60,000 bases of DNA from NCBI GenBank assembly GCA_030704615.1, contig CM060733.1, positions 1,862,001-1,922,000 on the forward strand, written 5' to 3'. Below, one piece after another: positions 34,701 to 46,249 of the stretch. Under the pieces are notes generated by a model. It saw nothing but the letters and a program-made list of their open reading frames with translations, did no database searches and was not told where the DNA came from. This stretch comes from Takakia lepidozioides. Its lineage: Eukaryota > Streptophyta > Takakiopsida > Takakiales > Takakiaceae. Each line of letters begins with the position of its first letter. Position 1 is the first letter of the stretch. The position numbers and the translations under genes were made by a program.

Positions 34701-35175
34701 CTATGCAGGCAATCTTGCACCCCACTGGTTTCCATCTCTTCTCAATCCATTTGGTAATGGCCAAGCAACTGGGGCGGAGAAAGAGGAAGGCAGAAGTAGT
34801 AGCAACAGCAATGGTGGTGCTACTTGCCGTTCCGAGTTCCAAAGGCAGAACCAAACTCTACGACCCTCCTTGAGCGATGTGCATGCTCCGTTTAATGGTG
34901 TCTGGCAATTTGAACCACGGGCCAATGGGACGAGCAATAGCCCAAGCAGCTACTTACTGAATGGCATGCAGAGAGACCTTGGATGTCTGACCCCCTCCGC
35001 ACTCTCTGGCCGTGTGCAGCAGCTGCACGAAAGACTTTGCAAGGACACTTCCCTCAAAGTGGGCGCCTCCTCATGGGCTTCGGTCGACCAACTGCAAGAC
35101 ACAAACGAGGGTGTAGCCTCACAGAAGGAGTCAGGAATCCCATTTATCGATTTTCTGGGAGTGGGGGCGGCTTAA
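31709..35175 (+). CDS. R2R3-MYB transcription factor (MYB52/54/56/69/105/110/117 type)
   Basis: DNA-binding nuclear transcription factor. Predicted exons are 31,709-32,261, 33,625-34,275 and 34,502-35,175, giving 625 codons; a second ATG at 31,742 would give 614. Repeat R2 starts about residue 150 ([19 protein letters not shown]) and keeps all three tryptophans. The first intron cuts it after GRS at the following Gly codon, and exon 2 resumes [18 protein letters not shown]3 ([21 protein letters not shown] ... [14 protein letters not shown]) has Phe in place of the first Trp, as usual in plants. The FNQLDP and HWHVVMAR spellings place it in the MYB52-to-MYB117 group. The 150-residue acidic N-terminal extension is long for the group, whose members usually start close to R2. 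The tail is Ser/Gly-rich and ends [10 protein letters not shown], a motif I associate with MYB105/117 relatives. All junctions are GT-AG and keep phase 1. Family call is firm; exact orthology and start are less so. Confidence 0.93.
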
Positions 35176-36220
35176 AGGCGGTCACCCTTTATGTTTTGAA
35201 ATCTTCTTTTTCCAGGAGTCACTGAGCAAACTTTTTGAATCTGCTGCGGCCTTCTTTCGATCGTCCTGCATGAGGAGATTCCTTACATCACCCTCTACCG
35301 CAGGCTTTTCCCCAGTCTCCTACAGTTATCCTCGTTGGGCTCTCCCATCTTGGAGTTCAGAGGCAAAGAGGAAGCATCTCTTAGTTCAATCTGAAGTGGG
35401 TGCACCATACATGATATAAGATCCAGTACAAGCCAAGAGTTGCAGCGAAGGGGTCGGTGATGGGAAGCATCAAACCAGCTCCCATTCAGTAGTAGCTACT
35501 TGGGACTTCACCAGAGCACCAGATCTGCCAGAATCCTTGTAAACGTATAAATAGACTGTACATTGGAGAATCTTAGGAGAAATGTAGGATTACAATATGG
35601 CGTCCAAGCATGCTTGACTTGAAACTCTAGTGCAGGTTGGGCATGCTCACTTGAGCAATGTGAGACTCTTCGGGAGCTTTGACGAAATCATGACAGAGAT
35701 TAGAGTACTAGTGTCGAGCAACGTGGTAGATTGTTGCTGTCCTTTAATAAGCTCACGGAACATGGAGATGGATGGAGCACCCATCTGAGTTTCGTAAATT
35801 GGTGAGGTTGTAATCTGGTTACCACCTCAGCCAGACAGTCACCATTCTTTAGTGCAGGCTGAATGAAATATTGTCAGCCCCGAATTCAGAGAACATGCAA
35901 TAAACCCGACCGTGTTCTTGTTCTTTCGTACCAATTTTGCTTTGTAAAGTTGTGACGCATGAGGCTTGCTGATTACAAGCATTAGACTCTTCCACATTGA
36001 CCTGGTGTTGAACATTTGTCGAGTCCGGAAGGTCAGTGAGTCTACTCACAGTCCGGCAGCTTTGAGTCAATGAGTTGGTTTGTTTTAACGCTTTGTTGTC
36101 ACCGGCAGGTTTGCCTCAAGTAAACAATTGATATCAACATGATTTTCTCACTGTGTCTGATGCGAGAACTCAATGGAAAATGATCGTCAAGTCACCCCTA
36201 CTCACAAGCAACCTCAATCC
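35176..36220. other. MYB 3' flank and intergenic DNA
   Basis: Presumed 3' untranslated region followed by non-coding DNA; no recognisable gene on either strand. Confidence 0.4.
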
Positions 36221-36230
36221 TATATAAAAG
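36221..36230 (+). promoter_or_regulatory. Canonical TATA box without an obvious gene
   Basis: TATATAAAAG is a textbook plant TATA box, and a start about 30 bp downstream would fall near 36,255. No convincing reading frame follows: the first ATGs close after a few codons. If used, it would drive a non-coding or unrecognised transcript. Confidence 0.25.
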
Positions 36231-38160
36231 TGTCCGAGCTGCTCCAGGCTTCTTGCAGAGCACAGAAGCACTGCTCGATGCAATGCAATACTGTCTTTGA
36301 ATAGTCAAATTAACAGAAAAACAACAACCACCAGATGGATTCTTAGCTTTTGGAAGAACTGTTGTGGGTCAGTACACGCGTTCATAACTGTAAAGCTCCT
36401 CATGATCAGCCAAGTTTCAGATGGGCAGTTAGCTACCTTTCATGCGCTCCTGGCGTCAGTCAGCAATTGGTGTACCGCTTTGAGTTGTGGGACTTGCAAG
36501 CATTGGAAGTTACACAGAATCCGTTAAACCCTGGCAGTTGCAAAATTTCAGCGGAGGAGAATGATCAAGACTGCTAGCGAGCTCCCCATATTAGTAGGGG
36601 AATAGGTAACACCCAATGTCTAGCCATGGGCATGAAGAGGCATTTTTCATTCATTACACGGCCACCAGTCCACACCCAGTGAACCTATTGACTCAGATTG
36701 AATGCAGTAGGGGAGGACTTTGCTGATTTGAAGCTTGGAAGTATCCCACTGAGTTGAGGTTATGAATCCGCTTCAAGGCGTCTGACCAATTCATTTCTAA
36801 AGGAACACAAACGACAGCCATTTTTAGCAATAATAGTGTCCATCCGCTGGTCGGACCCTGGAGAACAATCGCGCAAACCTTTTAGACTTTAGACCAGCAG
36901 ACGGTGCGTTTGTGTGCCAAATTTATTGTGCCGCTAATACCTATTTCATTGCATCCCAACATCTTCATTCTCTTCATTCATGAAGTCACACCTTCGAGAT
37001 GCCTACATATTCACTGTTGTAGCGTTATCAAGAAGGAACTTCCATGACATGAGAGAGAGGACCTAGTGCACGCCACCCCAAATCGAAGAGAAGATGTAAT
37101 TGTGTCGTGGATCCAGCTCGGACTGTGCATGCAGCCTGCAGGTTTGCCTTCCTACAACTAGGTGTGTCAAACAGTAGATATAATTGACTTCAACTGATAC
37201 AAAGACAATGCCCATCACAACAAACTAGCCCTTTCACCAAGCTAGCAATCTGGGCCCACAAATGGGCACGACAGAAACCGCGCTTCAAGCTAAGCCACCT
37301 CTCTCTGGCTTCCACCAACAAGAATCCCAAGCTCGGGCAACTTGAGGGCCCACAGACCTTGATCGATCCAACAGAAAGTAAAGCCATTCCTGCAGCAAAT
37401 CCGGTAAGCAGATGCAGATTAGCATTGATGAAGTGGTAAAATGGAGTCAAAGGCAGAGCATCGTGCAGGCTACGCCCCAATAAAAGCCATGATAAGGGGC
37501 TCTACCCACTTATTACACTCACCCACTCTGCGCGCAGCTACATGGACGGGGGTGATCTGGGCCAAGGTTAGGTGGCGGCTGCGCAATGATGCCTGCTTCA
37601 GCGGCTGCCGCCATTGCCACTCTGCCCGAGTAATTCCCTGGACCCAGTCTTGGGCTCTGGTACTCTTCACTTTATTAGCCTTCACTCGGCCATTGTACGA
37701 TCTGGGAACTTTGTACAGCAAAATATGAGCGGAGCCGAGTACTTTTATAGAGGAAGGTTTATAGTACTTTTGTAAAGCAAAACTTGGGCAAACAAGACTT
37801 GGAGCCTGGCCGCCATTGGTCCCCCAGTCAATAACTACGTAATGGGAGCCAGTCAAATGAGTATTCATTCAGTCAGGTTTTCTGGTATTTTTGAAGCAAG
37901 AGTGATGACTCGGAGGAGGAGTATGTTTGTGTGTACTTTGTACCAGAGCCAATTCTGGTAAGTTTTGAGCCCTATTCTCGTGCACTTCAGTAATAAACAT
38001 GACTCCCAGCATGTCAGATCCTTGAGTTTTTTAGTTTTCTTTGTTTTTCGTTCAAAGCAAGCCTAACTGTTTGGGCCACATTCTCCCTATAATTTATAGC
38101 GCAAGTGGACTTCCACTAGAGCCCACAATCCTCCAAACTGTTTGTCAGTGTTGACTGCAG
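36231..38160. other. Intergenic DNA, no recognisable gene
   Basis: Open frames occur on both strands. The neatest is on the minus strand, with ATG at 37,614 in an Ala-rich start and a strong GTGAGT donor at 37,522. The spliced reading (about 63 codons) resembles nothing I know, so I leave it unannotated. Confidence 0.4.
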
Positions 38161-38166
38161 AGGATC

Positions 38167-38285
38167 AGCAAAACACATTTGTGGGTTTTGCCTGAAAGAT
38201 CATAGTCTAGCAAAAAACAATTTGTGGGTTTTGCTTAAAAGATCACGGTCTAGCAAAACACATTTGTGGGCTTTGCTTTAAAGGT
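38167..38285 (+). repeat. 42-43-bp tandem array (3 units)
   Basis: AGCAAAACACATTTGTGGGT begins units at 38,167, 38,209 and 38,252, each containing a GATCA(T/C)(A/G)GTCT-like end. A further partial unit (TAGCAAAAAAAACATTTG, about 38,540) lies on the other side of the SINE at 38,287-38,526, so the SINE seems to have inserted into the array. Confidence 0.8.
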
Positions 38286-38286
38286 T

Positions 38287-38526
38287 AACCAACAGTTGGT
38301 AGGTCAGTTGGATAGTGCACTCAGAGCCACCCAGATGATTCTGGGGTCAACTCTTGCTACCTTGATGGCTGTTGGTATGTTCTTCTCCGTTCTCTCCCTT
38401 CCCTTGGGCGGTGTCCCATGTGAAAGCCTTCACGGAAAGAGGTTATTTTTTCCTCTAGCTATAATTAGGGGGCCCCATTTGTGAGCTGTCGCTCCCAGGT
38501 GTTTTCCTTTTTATCTTAAAAAAAAG
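38287..38526 (+). repeat. SINE family B, full-length copy with tRNA-like head
   Basis: The copy starts AACCAACAGTTGG. It has an A-box-like TAGGTCAGTTGG (38,300-38,311) and a B-box-like GGGTCAACTC (about 38,344-38,353), then the family body (GTGTCCCATGTGAAAGCC, GAAAGAGGTTATTTTTTCCTC, GGGGGCCCCATTTGTGAGC), and ends CCAGGTGTTTTCC plus an A-run. The same head and body form the minus-strand copy at 45,195-45,486. The tRNA-like head with a shared 3' end and A-tail defines a SINE. Confidence 0.85.
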
Positions 38527-38984
38527 ATGGGTCATAGCCTAGCAAAAAAAACATTTGTAAGTAGTGGAGTGACATCCCCCAAATGTGGAGGGAACTCAGG
38601 GGAAGAAGAAACGACACAAAAACCAAGAAAGGGTCCGGGCAGCGGGCATTGATGGAAGGAACACGCCCAGAAATAACCGGACTTGGCGTAGGACCTGTGG
38701 TGTGAAAGCGAACAGAATGCTGCGGCAGGCGCCAGTTGCACCGTACCCTTGCAAGCCCGTTCCTAACGCCTCGCCAGTTATCGCTCGTCCATTTACCTGC
38801 ATCCGTCTGTTCGCCCTACTACTCGACAGTTGGACCTACGACTAGACCGCTACCTCTTTACATCCACGAAGTCTTACATTTCATTCGTCGACCATCCCAA
38901 GCCGATTAGTTAATTAATCAATGACTAGTTACACATTTAACTCCCATGTACCCCTAATCCAATATTAGTTCGCGAATTACGACA

Positions 38985-39660
38985 GAATGAGGGCGCCACG
39001 CGTTGCCGCTTCCGTCCGGACATACAACCTGCGCTGTCCCCCGTTTTCACTACACCCCCGCACGCCCGTCCCATCCGGCGCTGCCCGAGAGTTCCGGGCA
39101 GATAACAGAGAAACATATCTAGAGAACGGGAGACCGGTCATAAGCGGTCAACAGAGCTACTCCTAACTCGCCGCTCTGACAGGCCCACCGACCAAAGGAC
39201 AGCAACGGATGGAACGGCGCATCCATCCAGGGATGAAAGAAAGGGAATGATCGCGCCTAACTTCACCCCGCACATAATTGTTCGCAAGGTAACGGCCGCC
39301 CGGCCCCACCCTCCGCCGCCCGCGTCAGTAACGCCTCGCCTCGTCGCCCAATCGCCGGGTCGGGATCCGGGCCGGGGTGTGGGGGGCGCGGTGGGACGCG
39401 AAGCGGGGCCGTGGTAATGATTGCCGCCGGGCAGCGCTGGAAACGGGCAGCGGGCAGGCCAGCGCATCCGGAGTCGGAAGAGGCGGGCGATCAGCCGGCC
39501 GTTCTGCGGGCCGACTGTCGCGGGCTGAGATATAACCGCTGCGGGCTTCGGCCGACGGCCAATCAGTGGGCGCCGCGTGAAGCTGCCGCTTAACGCCCCC
39601 TACTCTTCTTCTTCCCGGTCCGCTGTAACGGCCCCGTCCCATTCATCCACATCCATCCTC
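38985..39660. other. GC-rich, CpG-rich island
   Basis: This stretch is much richer in G+C and CpG than its AT-leaning surroundings, densest at about 39,290-39,600 (runs such as CCGCCCGCGTCAG, GGATCCGGGCCGGGG). A CCAAT box (GGCCAATCAG, about 39,558) and GAGATATAACC (about 39,528) are promoter-like. Open frames on both strands look compositional (Arg/Pro/Ala-rich). It could be a promoter of an unseen transcript or a piece of different origin. Confidence 0.5.
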
Positions 39661-40783
39661 AGTCAACCGCGCTAGATACCGGGTCCGGTCAAAGCGACAT
39701 GGAATGTGTCCGTCCCTGGATGTGATGTGATGCGATGTGATGCGTGGTACATGTTTCCAGATGCTGCGTGGTGTTGTATCCATCATCATGCCTTGTACAT
39801 GTGCCTTGTTACGCTGCTGCAATGATCGAGTGAGAACTACTTGGACTCTGGAGGGGTCGGGTCATCTTGTTGGGGATAGCCTTGAGAGCGCCCAAGGGCT
39901 TGCACTCAACTTAAGTATACCACAAAGCATGAGCTTGACTTCGACAGTCTTATGTGCTCTTCCCTACTAGCACACTTTTGCGCTGGTGCTAGTCCAACGT
40001 GGGTATTGTTTCCATCAGGCAGTGGCAGATGCAAACAATGATGCGAAGTGCTTTGCTGATCGAATTGTAGAAATGGCATAATTTCATACAAATTGGAGTT
40101 CATTTCAGACATAGTGATGTGGAAAGTTAAGGAAAGGGAAGAAAAGGAAAGAAAGTGTAGATTTTTGAGATGTGCAGTGAGATACTTGAGCTACAGCTGG
40201 TCACCCAGAGGTAATCAATGGAACATAAGGCACAATTCTGTCAAATCTAAACTAGAATTACGCGCAAACTACTTGTCATTTCAGTCTAAAAAGAGATGAA
40301 GCCCCCCATATGCAATGTTTCATGATGATACTGCTGGCTACACGGAGTCCAAGCTTTGCAATTTTGTCATCTATATTCACACTAACTGTCACATAATGTA
40401 GAGTGAAAACACCAAAGAGCCACCTTCTCTGCTTTATCTCCAGAACAGACTCCAACTCCAGTGCCTCACAAACCACCAACACCCCAGCTTTATTCATCAG
40501 GACTCTGCATTATGCCACTCCAGCAGCATGACAGCCCTTTTATCCCAGATTTTGACCATTCTCCTGCTTTAGAACCAATTTTGGTTCTAAAATCAGAACC
40601 AAAAATGCTGGTGTCAAAACAAAATGCTCAGCATGGCTTCAAACCTTTCAGCATTGACTGCCAATTAGAAAGGAAAGCGTGTGGGACAGAGCTTCTAGTT
40701 TAATGAGTCTGGAAAGACTTCGATTCATGTGACTCTAGAGTTTCACTTCAATGTTCATTGATGATTTATTTTGTCATTTGCAG
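39661..40783. other. Intergenic and LpxC 3' flank
   Basis: No gene is recognised. Just beyond the LpxC stop (on its strand) is a near-perfect palindrome, TTTAGAACCAA (40,568-40,578) and TTGGTTCTAAA (40,581-40,591), with a 2-base centre, about 200 bp downstream of the LpxC coding end. Confidence 0.45.
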
Positions 40784-43700
40784 TTAACATTCAAGAATCG
40801 CTTCCCCGAATTTGACATGTAGAGCATGGCTTGCCTGCATCAATCCATGTCATTGTGATTAGAAACTGAGAGTGAGTGATGACAGATGTATCTATTGACT
40901 GTTCCTTGTAGCTATCGGTGATGCCCTCAAGTCAGCATCCACATGAGATACTGACACCCTGACACCAGCAATGTGGTGAGCGGGGAGACAGCCAGCTCCC
41001 CTTCAAATGGAAAATCCCTGCATTCCACTGTTGCCACGCCAGAGTTTGCATCCCAAAGTATTGACAACTGAACTTTACTTAGGGAGGGGGTGAGATGTTG
41101 CAGAAACCAGGTAGTACCTTGAAGGCTATAATATGGGCAAGAGGAAGGCCAGGGTGACCAGGAGAAGCACAAAGTGCCAGGTCTCCCATCAAATCAAGCA
41201 GCTTGTGCCTGCATGGCTCATCAGCGAACCGCAGTGGGGGATTTAGCCACCCCTTCTCCTGACTGCCAAAAGGGCAACCACAAGTAGATGGATGAAGTGA
41301 TGATTATTGCCATATGTTATTCCTTGCATGTTAGAGCTTTACTTTTTTGGTCCTATCTCTCACTCTCTCCCTTCACTCTTTGGGCTGGGCACAACAAAGC
41401 CAACCGAATGCAACTTCCTCTAGGAACTGGGCGCAGGATCTATCTTTATAAGGCTTGCAAACCAAGTCTGACAAATACATCTATCTGCCTGTCACATTTG
41501 TCATCTCTGTTTCCACATAGATGGCTGGAGCAAAATGCTGGCATAAACCTCATGCTTTGAATATTTTAATATTCTTGCCAGCACATCCATCAACAAATTT
41601 TCTCCAGGTAGTTGTCAACCACTGTGCATGAGCGGTACAGTAATTTCAGGAGGTGTCTCATTTGCCTGTAATGGGTTTAAATCCATGGGAATTACCCCAC
41701 CTATCCTAGTATCCCAAAAGGGCAATTTATAGCCAAACGTTTGCAGGAAATGGTCAATCAGTAAATCATCTGCTTGTCTCTCCCACACATACATACTGCT
41801 ATGACATAAACATGTCCACTAAGCTATAGACAGACGAGTCCACTATATAATTGGCGTGAGCATCCACAGGTAAACTATATTTACTGTTAGACATGACATT
41901 ATTGATCCAAATGTGCCCAATTGGCATAGAAAGACAAAAATGTTTGGTAAAGAAAAGCAACGAAACAAGAAGGGATGTACCTGCAGACCAGCGCATTGTC
42001 CAAGGATCCACCCTTAATGAGCCCAGCTGCGCGAAGCTGCTCTATCTGCACGCACATTTGCCCCATCCATTCATCCATCCATTCATCTGCACTCATGACT
42101 GCTGCATACATCCACTCACCCACTGTTTTCTTGTGAGCACCCTCGCTTCCTCTCTCTCTGCTTCCAGAGGCCATACTGGATTGCTTGTAACCGGATAGAC
42201 ATCAAGCTGTGCACGACTCCACTGCAAGCTCACAGCACCCCTGATTTCATCTGTAGGTAATAAAAACAAGGCAAAAAGAATATGGCAAGTTCAGGTTGAA
42301 TCTCATACCCTGCTGTCCTGATGCCCCACAACTGGCTCCCAAGAGAGGTTAGCACCCAACGGAGCCTATACCCTCAAGGCTACAGCATTCAACATCTGCA
42401 TCGACATTGCCTATCTCCGCGCAGAGGTACTGTAGACTACACAGGCACCTATGTTCAGCGGTGGTCAACAAATGTGTAAGGTGTAGAGAATCCAACGGTC
42501 CCTCCCTCATTCTTTTTATTGTCAATGGATAAGCATCGATTGGACAGTGTTCTCCCAATCTGAGTAACTAGAATAAAGTTTGTGACAACAGACACTAAAA
42601 GGTGATAAAAGTTTCATGGCCTCTGTCTCCCTGAGGTCGGACATCACATCACATTCATGCTTTCACCTTTATTATGGGCTGACTAAGAACCAAGTTATGT
42701 CTATAAAGTAATATGTTATTTTTTCAACAACAGGAAGGGCTTCCACGTATTCATACATCTTCATACAGCAGATAGTGCTGTTGTATTTCCTCAACCAGGA
42801 GCAACCAAGGGCCAAAGCAGCAAACAGAGGTAGATATGACCTGCTCAAACATGCCAAACGTGCGGGCAGGGGCTACTTCACACTTGTAGGAAGCATCATC
42901 AGTGGGGCTCCAGGTGAACCATTGTCTTCCTATCACTTCTACCTGCATTGATCAGAACCAAACTGTTTAAGGCTCTTCTTTTCCACAGAATTGATGCGAG
43001 TAAGAGTCAAGCAGGAAAGCCCAAAATATGAAGAGCTCCACCTGAGGAAAATCAATGCCATATGTGAGGCGTGTGGTCGAGGATGGGAATGCAGCTACAA
43101 AAGAATCTCCATGGCAGACGGTGACTGGTTTCTCTATCACAAGCACCCTCCTCGACAATTGAGCTCCGGTCTTGTCTGCTGCAATGGTGATGCCTGCTGC
43201 TTCAATGGCCTGGACCCATTCATACGCTGAGCCGTCCAGCAATGGCACCTGTTTGCCCCCACCGATGCACAAAAGCATAACCACAGATATCCAAAATTGA
43301 TAGCTTCTGCACCCCAGAGAGAACTCACAATAGCCAAGGTGGAAGAATTCCATGACACCAAGTCCTGGATAACTACATGCATTGCCACAACATCCTACAA
43401 CCTGTAGAGGTACGATCTGAAATTCCTCCTCAAAACAACCAAGCTACAAAATCTCACCTAAGAATCTCTGGATTAGTTTGTGGTATTGCCAGATGAAGAC
43501 AATCGTTGACTACACAAAACAATAAACTCTCAACCAGAAGGAAAAACAAAACAAAAAGATGGAATCAGAGGACCGACAAATAGAAGGCTTGAGGGTTTAG
43601 TCAACTGACACACCTCATTCCCGCCCTCAATCTCTATGCGACAATTATCAACACCCAGTCCCTCCAAGGCCGATAAGAGGTGCTCCACTGTTCGCACAAC

Positions 43701-44869
43701 AACTTGACCATTGCCTATACATGTACTGAGCCTTGAGTCTCTTACATTCTTCACACATGCAGTAATCCTTGCATCCTCTTGCTCTCCCTTGCTGCCAATA
43801 TTGGCACTTCCATTGTTGTTGCAAACAAAGTACCTTCCTTCTCCTGCAGCTGCTGAAAAGAGTTTCACTGTAGCCCTCTCTCCCGTGTGTAACCCCACTC
43901 CAACACATGTGACTGGCTCTGACAGCGTGTGTTGAGGTCGGCCGGTCTGAATGAATATGAAATTCTTAAGAGTGCAAAAGTAGCACATCCAAGAAGTGTG
44001 GCGTACAAAATTTATTTCTCTCCTGCCAACATACTAAGAGAATGCAGTAGATACTGCTATCCTCGTAGCTGAGGTAGAAGTGTAGGTTTGCCTGCAAATT
44101 TAGATGAAATCACTGCAATTGGCAGAATGAGAACTAGACCTCAAACGTCCTTCATGGATGTGTTCAGGCACGCACATGCTGGTTCTTAATTGGCAACCGC
44201 CAGGGGAGGTCTACTGCATCGTCTTCCAAAGGAATTCGCTGGACTACACTGCCGGCTTTTCACACCGTGAGTTGAGTCCTCGTAACTTCATCTTTGCAGA
44301 TGAAGTTAACCCGGCTGCTGAATGAGGGATCCAAAGAAATGGCCTGATAATAGATGTCGTCCTCCACATAATCTAGGGGAGATTTCCTCCTGTTTCGCGT
44401 ATTTTTAAATTCAAAACCTAATTGTAACACACCAGGTAGAAAGAACCAAAAACTTCTCAGTACAGAACCATACACGTCGTACGCGTTAATAAAGTACATT
44501 CCAACTTAGGCAGCTGTATGCACAAGAGAGGAAGTTCAATCCACACCTCCAAAATACAGTACTCTACACGTGCAATTGAGGCGAGTGAGGCGTCCATACC
44601 TCTATCCGGTTCCCAAGATCAAACCGTTGCTCCACGGCAGGTAATCCACAACTCGCAGCAGTCACACTGGCTTCCCCCTCGCACCTTACTACAGTCAGCC
44701 TTCGTCCACCACCATCGCCAGGAGCCCGCAGAAGATTGATAGACCGAAAAATGCAAGATACTCTTTTCTCGGGGTGACGGAAACTAAGCCTCCCTCTCAT
44801 GGTCGGAAGACCTGGATTCAGATAGACATGATTTGAGCAGAAAAGCAAAGAGTTCATGGAATAGGTCAT
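40784..44869 (-). CDS. LPXC: UDP-3-O-acyl-N-acetylglucosamine deacetylase, plant mitochondrial type
   Basis: LpxC is a zinc enzyme that removes the acetyl group from UDP-3-O-acyl-GlcNAc, the committed step of lipid A-type synthesis. Predicted exons on the minus strand: 44,869-44,600, 43,946-43,614, 43,248-43,042, 42,942-42,841, 42,045-41,981, 41,262-41,118, 40,834-40,784. They total 1,173 nt, 390 residues, with phase kept at every junction. The first exon (90 residues, rich in Arg and Ser) is a presequence and fits mitochondrial import, as known for Arabidopsis LpxC. Conserved blocks: [25 protein letters not shown] with the Glu-His pair; [37 protein letters not shown] then [37 protein letters not shown] with the second zinc His and the Asp; and a last 16-codon exon, ASHALHVKF, with the conserved catalytic His. 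All known zinc and catalytic residues are present, so it looks functional. The start at 44,869 is the first ATG of the open frame. Confidence 0.93.
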
Positions 44870-44924
44870 CGAAATCCTACAACACACCAGTCCTTCAATT
44901 TTCTGCCCACCTTCCCCGCATTTC

Positions 44925-44933
44925 AAACCCTAA
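44925..44933 (-). promoter_or_regulatory. Telo-box upstream of LpxC
   Basis: AAACCCTAA on the plus strand (TTAGGGTTT in the direction of the gene) lies about 55 bp before the LpxC ATG. Telo-boxes are frequent in plant promoters or leaders of genes for translation and organelle function, which suits a mitochondrial enzyme. Confidence 0.4.
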
Positions 44934-45194
44934 CAATCTTCAGCAGCCCCCATCTCCTTCCCCCAGCGCTCTCGCGAGGAGGGCGGGAGGCCGCACGGAG
45001 CCAACAGAGATGAATGATATATTCGGATGAACAATGGAGGGGAAACGGATGATAACTTAATGTATCCTTATCTCTAATAACGGTTAGTTTACGTTGCACT
45101 ATCACGACACTTGGCGGCCTCCCCATCAGTAGTGTCACACTTTATGTACGGAAGATATACACTATTTGTCTTGCATAAAATGGGAGATAATCTG

Positions 45195-45486
45195 GGTTTT
45201 TATTTTTATTTTTATTTAAGTTTTATTTTTAAATTTTAAATTTTAAATTTTTTAAATTTTTTTAAAGGGAAACACCTGGGATCGACAGCTCACAAATCAG
45301 GCCCCTTAGTAGTGAGAGGAGAAAATAACCTCTTTCATTTATGCGCCATGGAGACGAACAAGTGGGACACCTCCCAGGGAAGGAGGAGAAGAGAATACCA
45401 CACCCGTCAAGTAGCAAGATTTGACCCCAGAATCATCTGGGTGGCACTCAGTGCACTTAACCAACTGAGCTACTGACTGTTGGTTA
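45195..45486 (-). repeat. SINE family B, full-length copy with long A-rich tail
   Basis: On the minus strand it starts AACCAACAGTCAG, with an A box TAGCTCAGTTGG (45,461-45,472) and B-box-like GGGTCAAATC (45,418-45,427). The body block is GAAAGAGGTTATTTTCTCCTC and the end is CCAGGTGTTTCCCTTT, followed by about 70 bp of A-rich DNA (45,195-45,264 on the plus strand is T-rich). It is the antisense partner of the copy at 38,287. Confidence 0.88.
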
Positions 45487-45556
45487 CTTTTTATCTTTTC
45501 GGTGTGGTCTGTTTCCTGGGGATTGATTATTCGCTTGAACTAATAAAAAGAAAATC

Positions 45557-45853
45557 GTTTTTTTTTTTTTTAAAAGAACAGGGGACTGAGGCCCTAGAAA
45601 TTTATTAAAGGAGAATAATCAGATACAAGAGGAAAAAATAACCTCTAGTGGCCGTGAAGGCAAGAAAATCGTCGGTGAGTCCGAAATTATCCATGTCGTT
45701 TTGCACACAATGCCTCAAATTCGTAACGTCCTGAGTGCATTCTTCAATACACGATTCCGCAACACTTTTCTTTTCTTTTCTTTTTTGGTGAAATGGAGTG
45801 GACACACTTGGGGACAAAAAGGTCCAAAAAGAACAAAGAGGAAAAATTAACAT
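45557..45853 (-). repeat. LINE-like 3' end, copy 2
   Basis: The minus strand ends in TTTAATAAA, then a small hairpin (AGGG, loop, CCCCT; plus 45,580-45,595) and an A-run (plus T-run 45,558-45,571), like the end at 27,888. Upstream a frame of about 80 codons (45,853-45,605) ends NFGLTDDFLAFTATRGYFFL, perhaps the last piece of the element's coding part. I do not recognise an RT or endonuclease domain in it. Confidence 0.45.
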
Positions 45854-46090
45854 ATGGTGGGTGCCATAGCCAGGAAGCCACTTAGGAAGAAATCAACAAC
45901 AATAAATCAACAATAACCAACAATAAATCAGAAGTCTGCAAAGAGGAATCCCCAAAATTGGAGAGACCCCAAGGAAGAAAGCTGACAAAACACTCGGGGC
46001 GGGGGGGGGGTGCCATGGAGGCAATTCCAGGAAGGCACAGATCTGAATGTCAAGGAAACAGGAGCCTGCCAAGGGAGAGAAACTCCAAGA

Positions 46091-46240
46091 GGCATAAATT
46101 ATGGTGTCTCTTCACCCCCAATGGTTACCTGCCTTATGCTAGAAAGGTGGATACCTTTGTGACGACAAGGGTGGATCGAACCCACAACCACTTCCTAGGT
46201 GGTATGTGCCCATTACCACTTGACTACAACTTGGTTGTCC
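46091..46240 (-). repeat. tRNA-derived SINE, family A, copy 2
   Basis: The minus strand starts GGACAACCAAGTTG. It has an A box TAGTCAAGTGG (46,216-46,226), a nearly perfect match to the Pol III consensus, and a B box GGTTCGATCC (46,173-46,182). The body matches copy 1 (TATCCACCTTTCTAGC ... GGGGGTGAAGAGAC) and ends CCATAATTTATGC. This is the best-preserved promoter of the family. Confidence 0.82.
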
Positions 46241-46249
46241 TAAGAGACA

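Noticed and set aside
37290-37614. Possible two-exon minus-strand gene starting MAAAAEAGIIAQ
   Set aside because: A good donor exists, but the spliced product is about 63 residues, resembles no family and competes with another open frame in the same place.
39325-39642. Long Arg/Pro-rich frames in the GC-rich island
   Set aside because: Stop codons are rare in GC-rich DNA; frames overlap on both strands without a recognisable domain.
44260-44499. Minus-strand frame inside LpxC intron 1
   Set aside because: Exons 1 and 2 of LpxC join directly in phase 0 and align with the family without extra residues. This frame has no homology.
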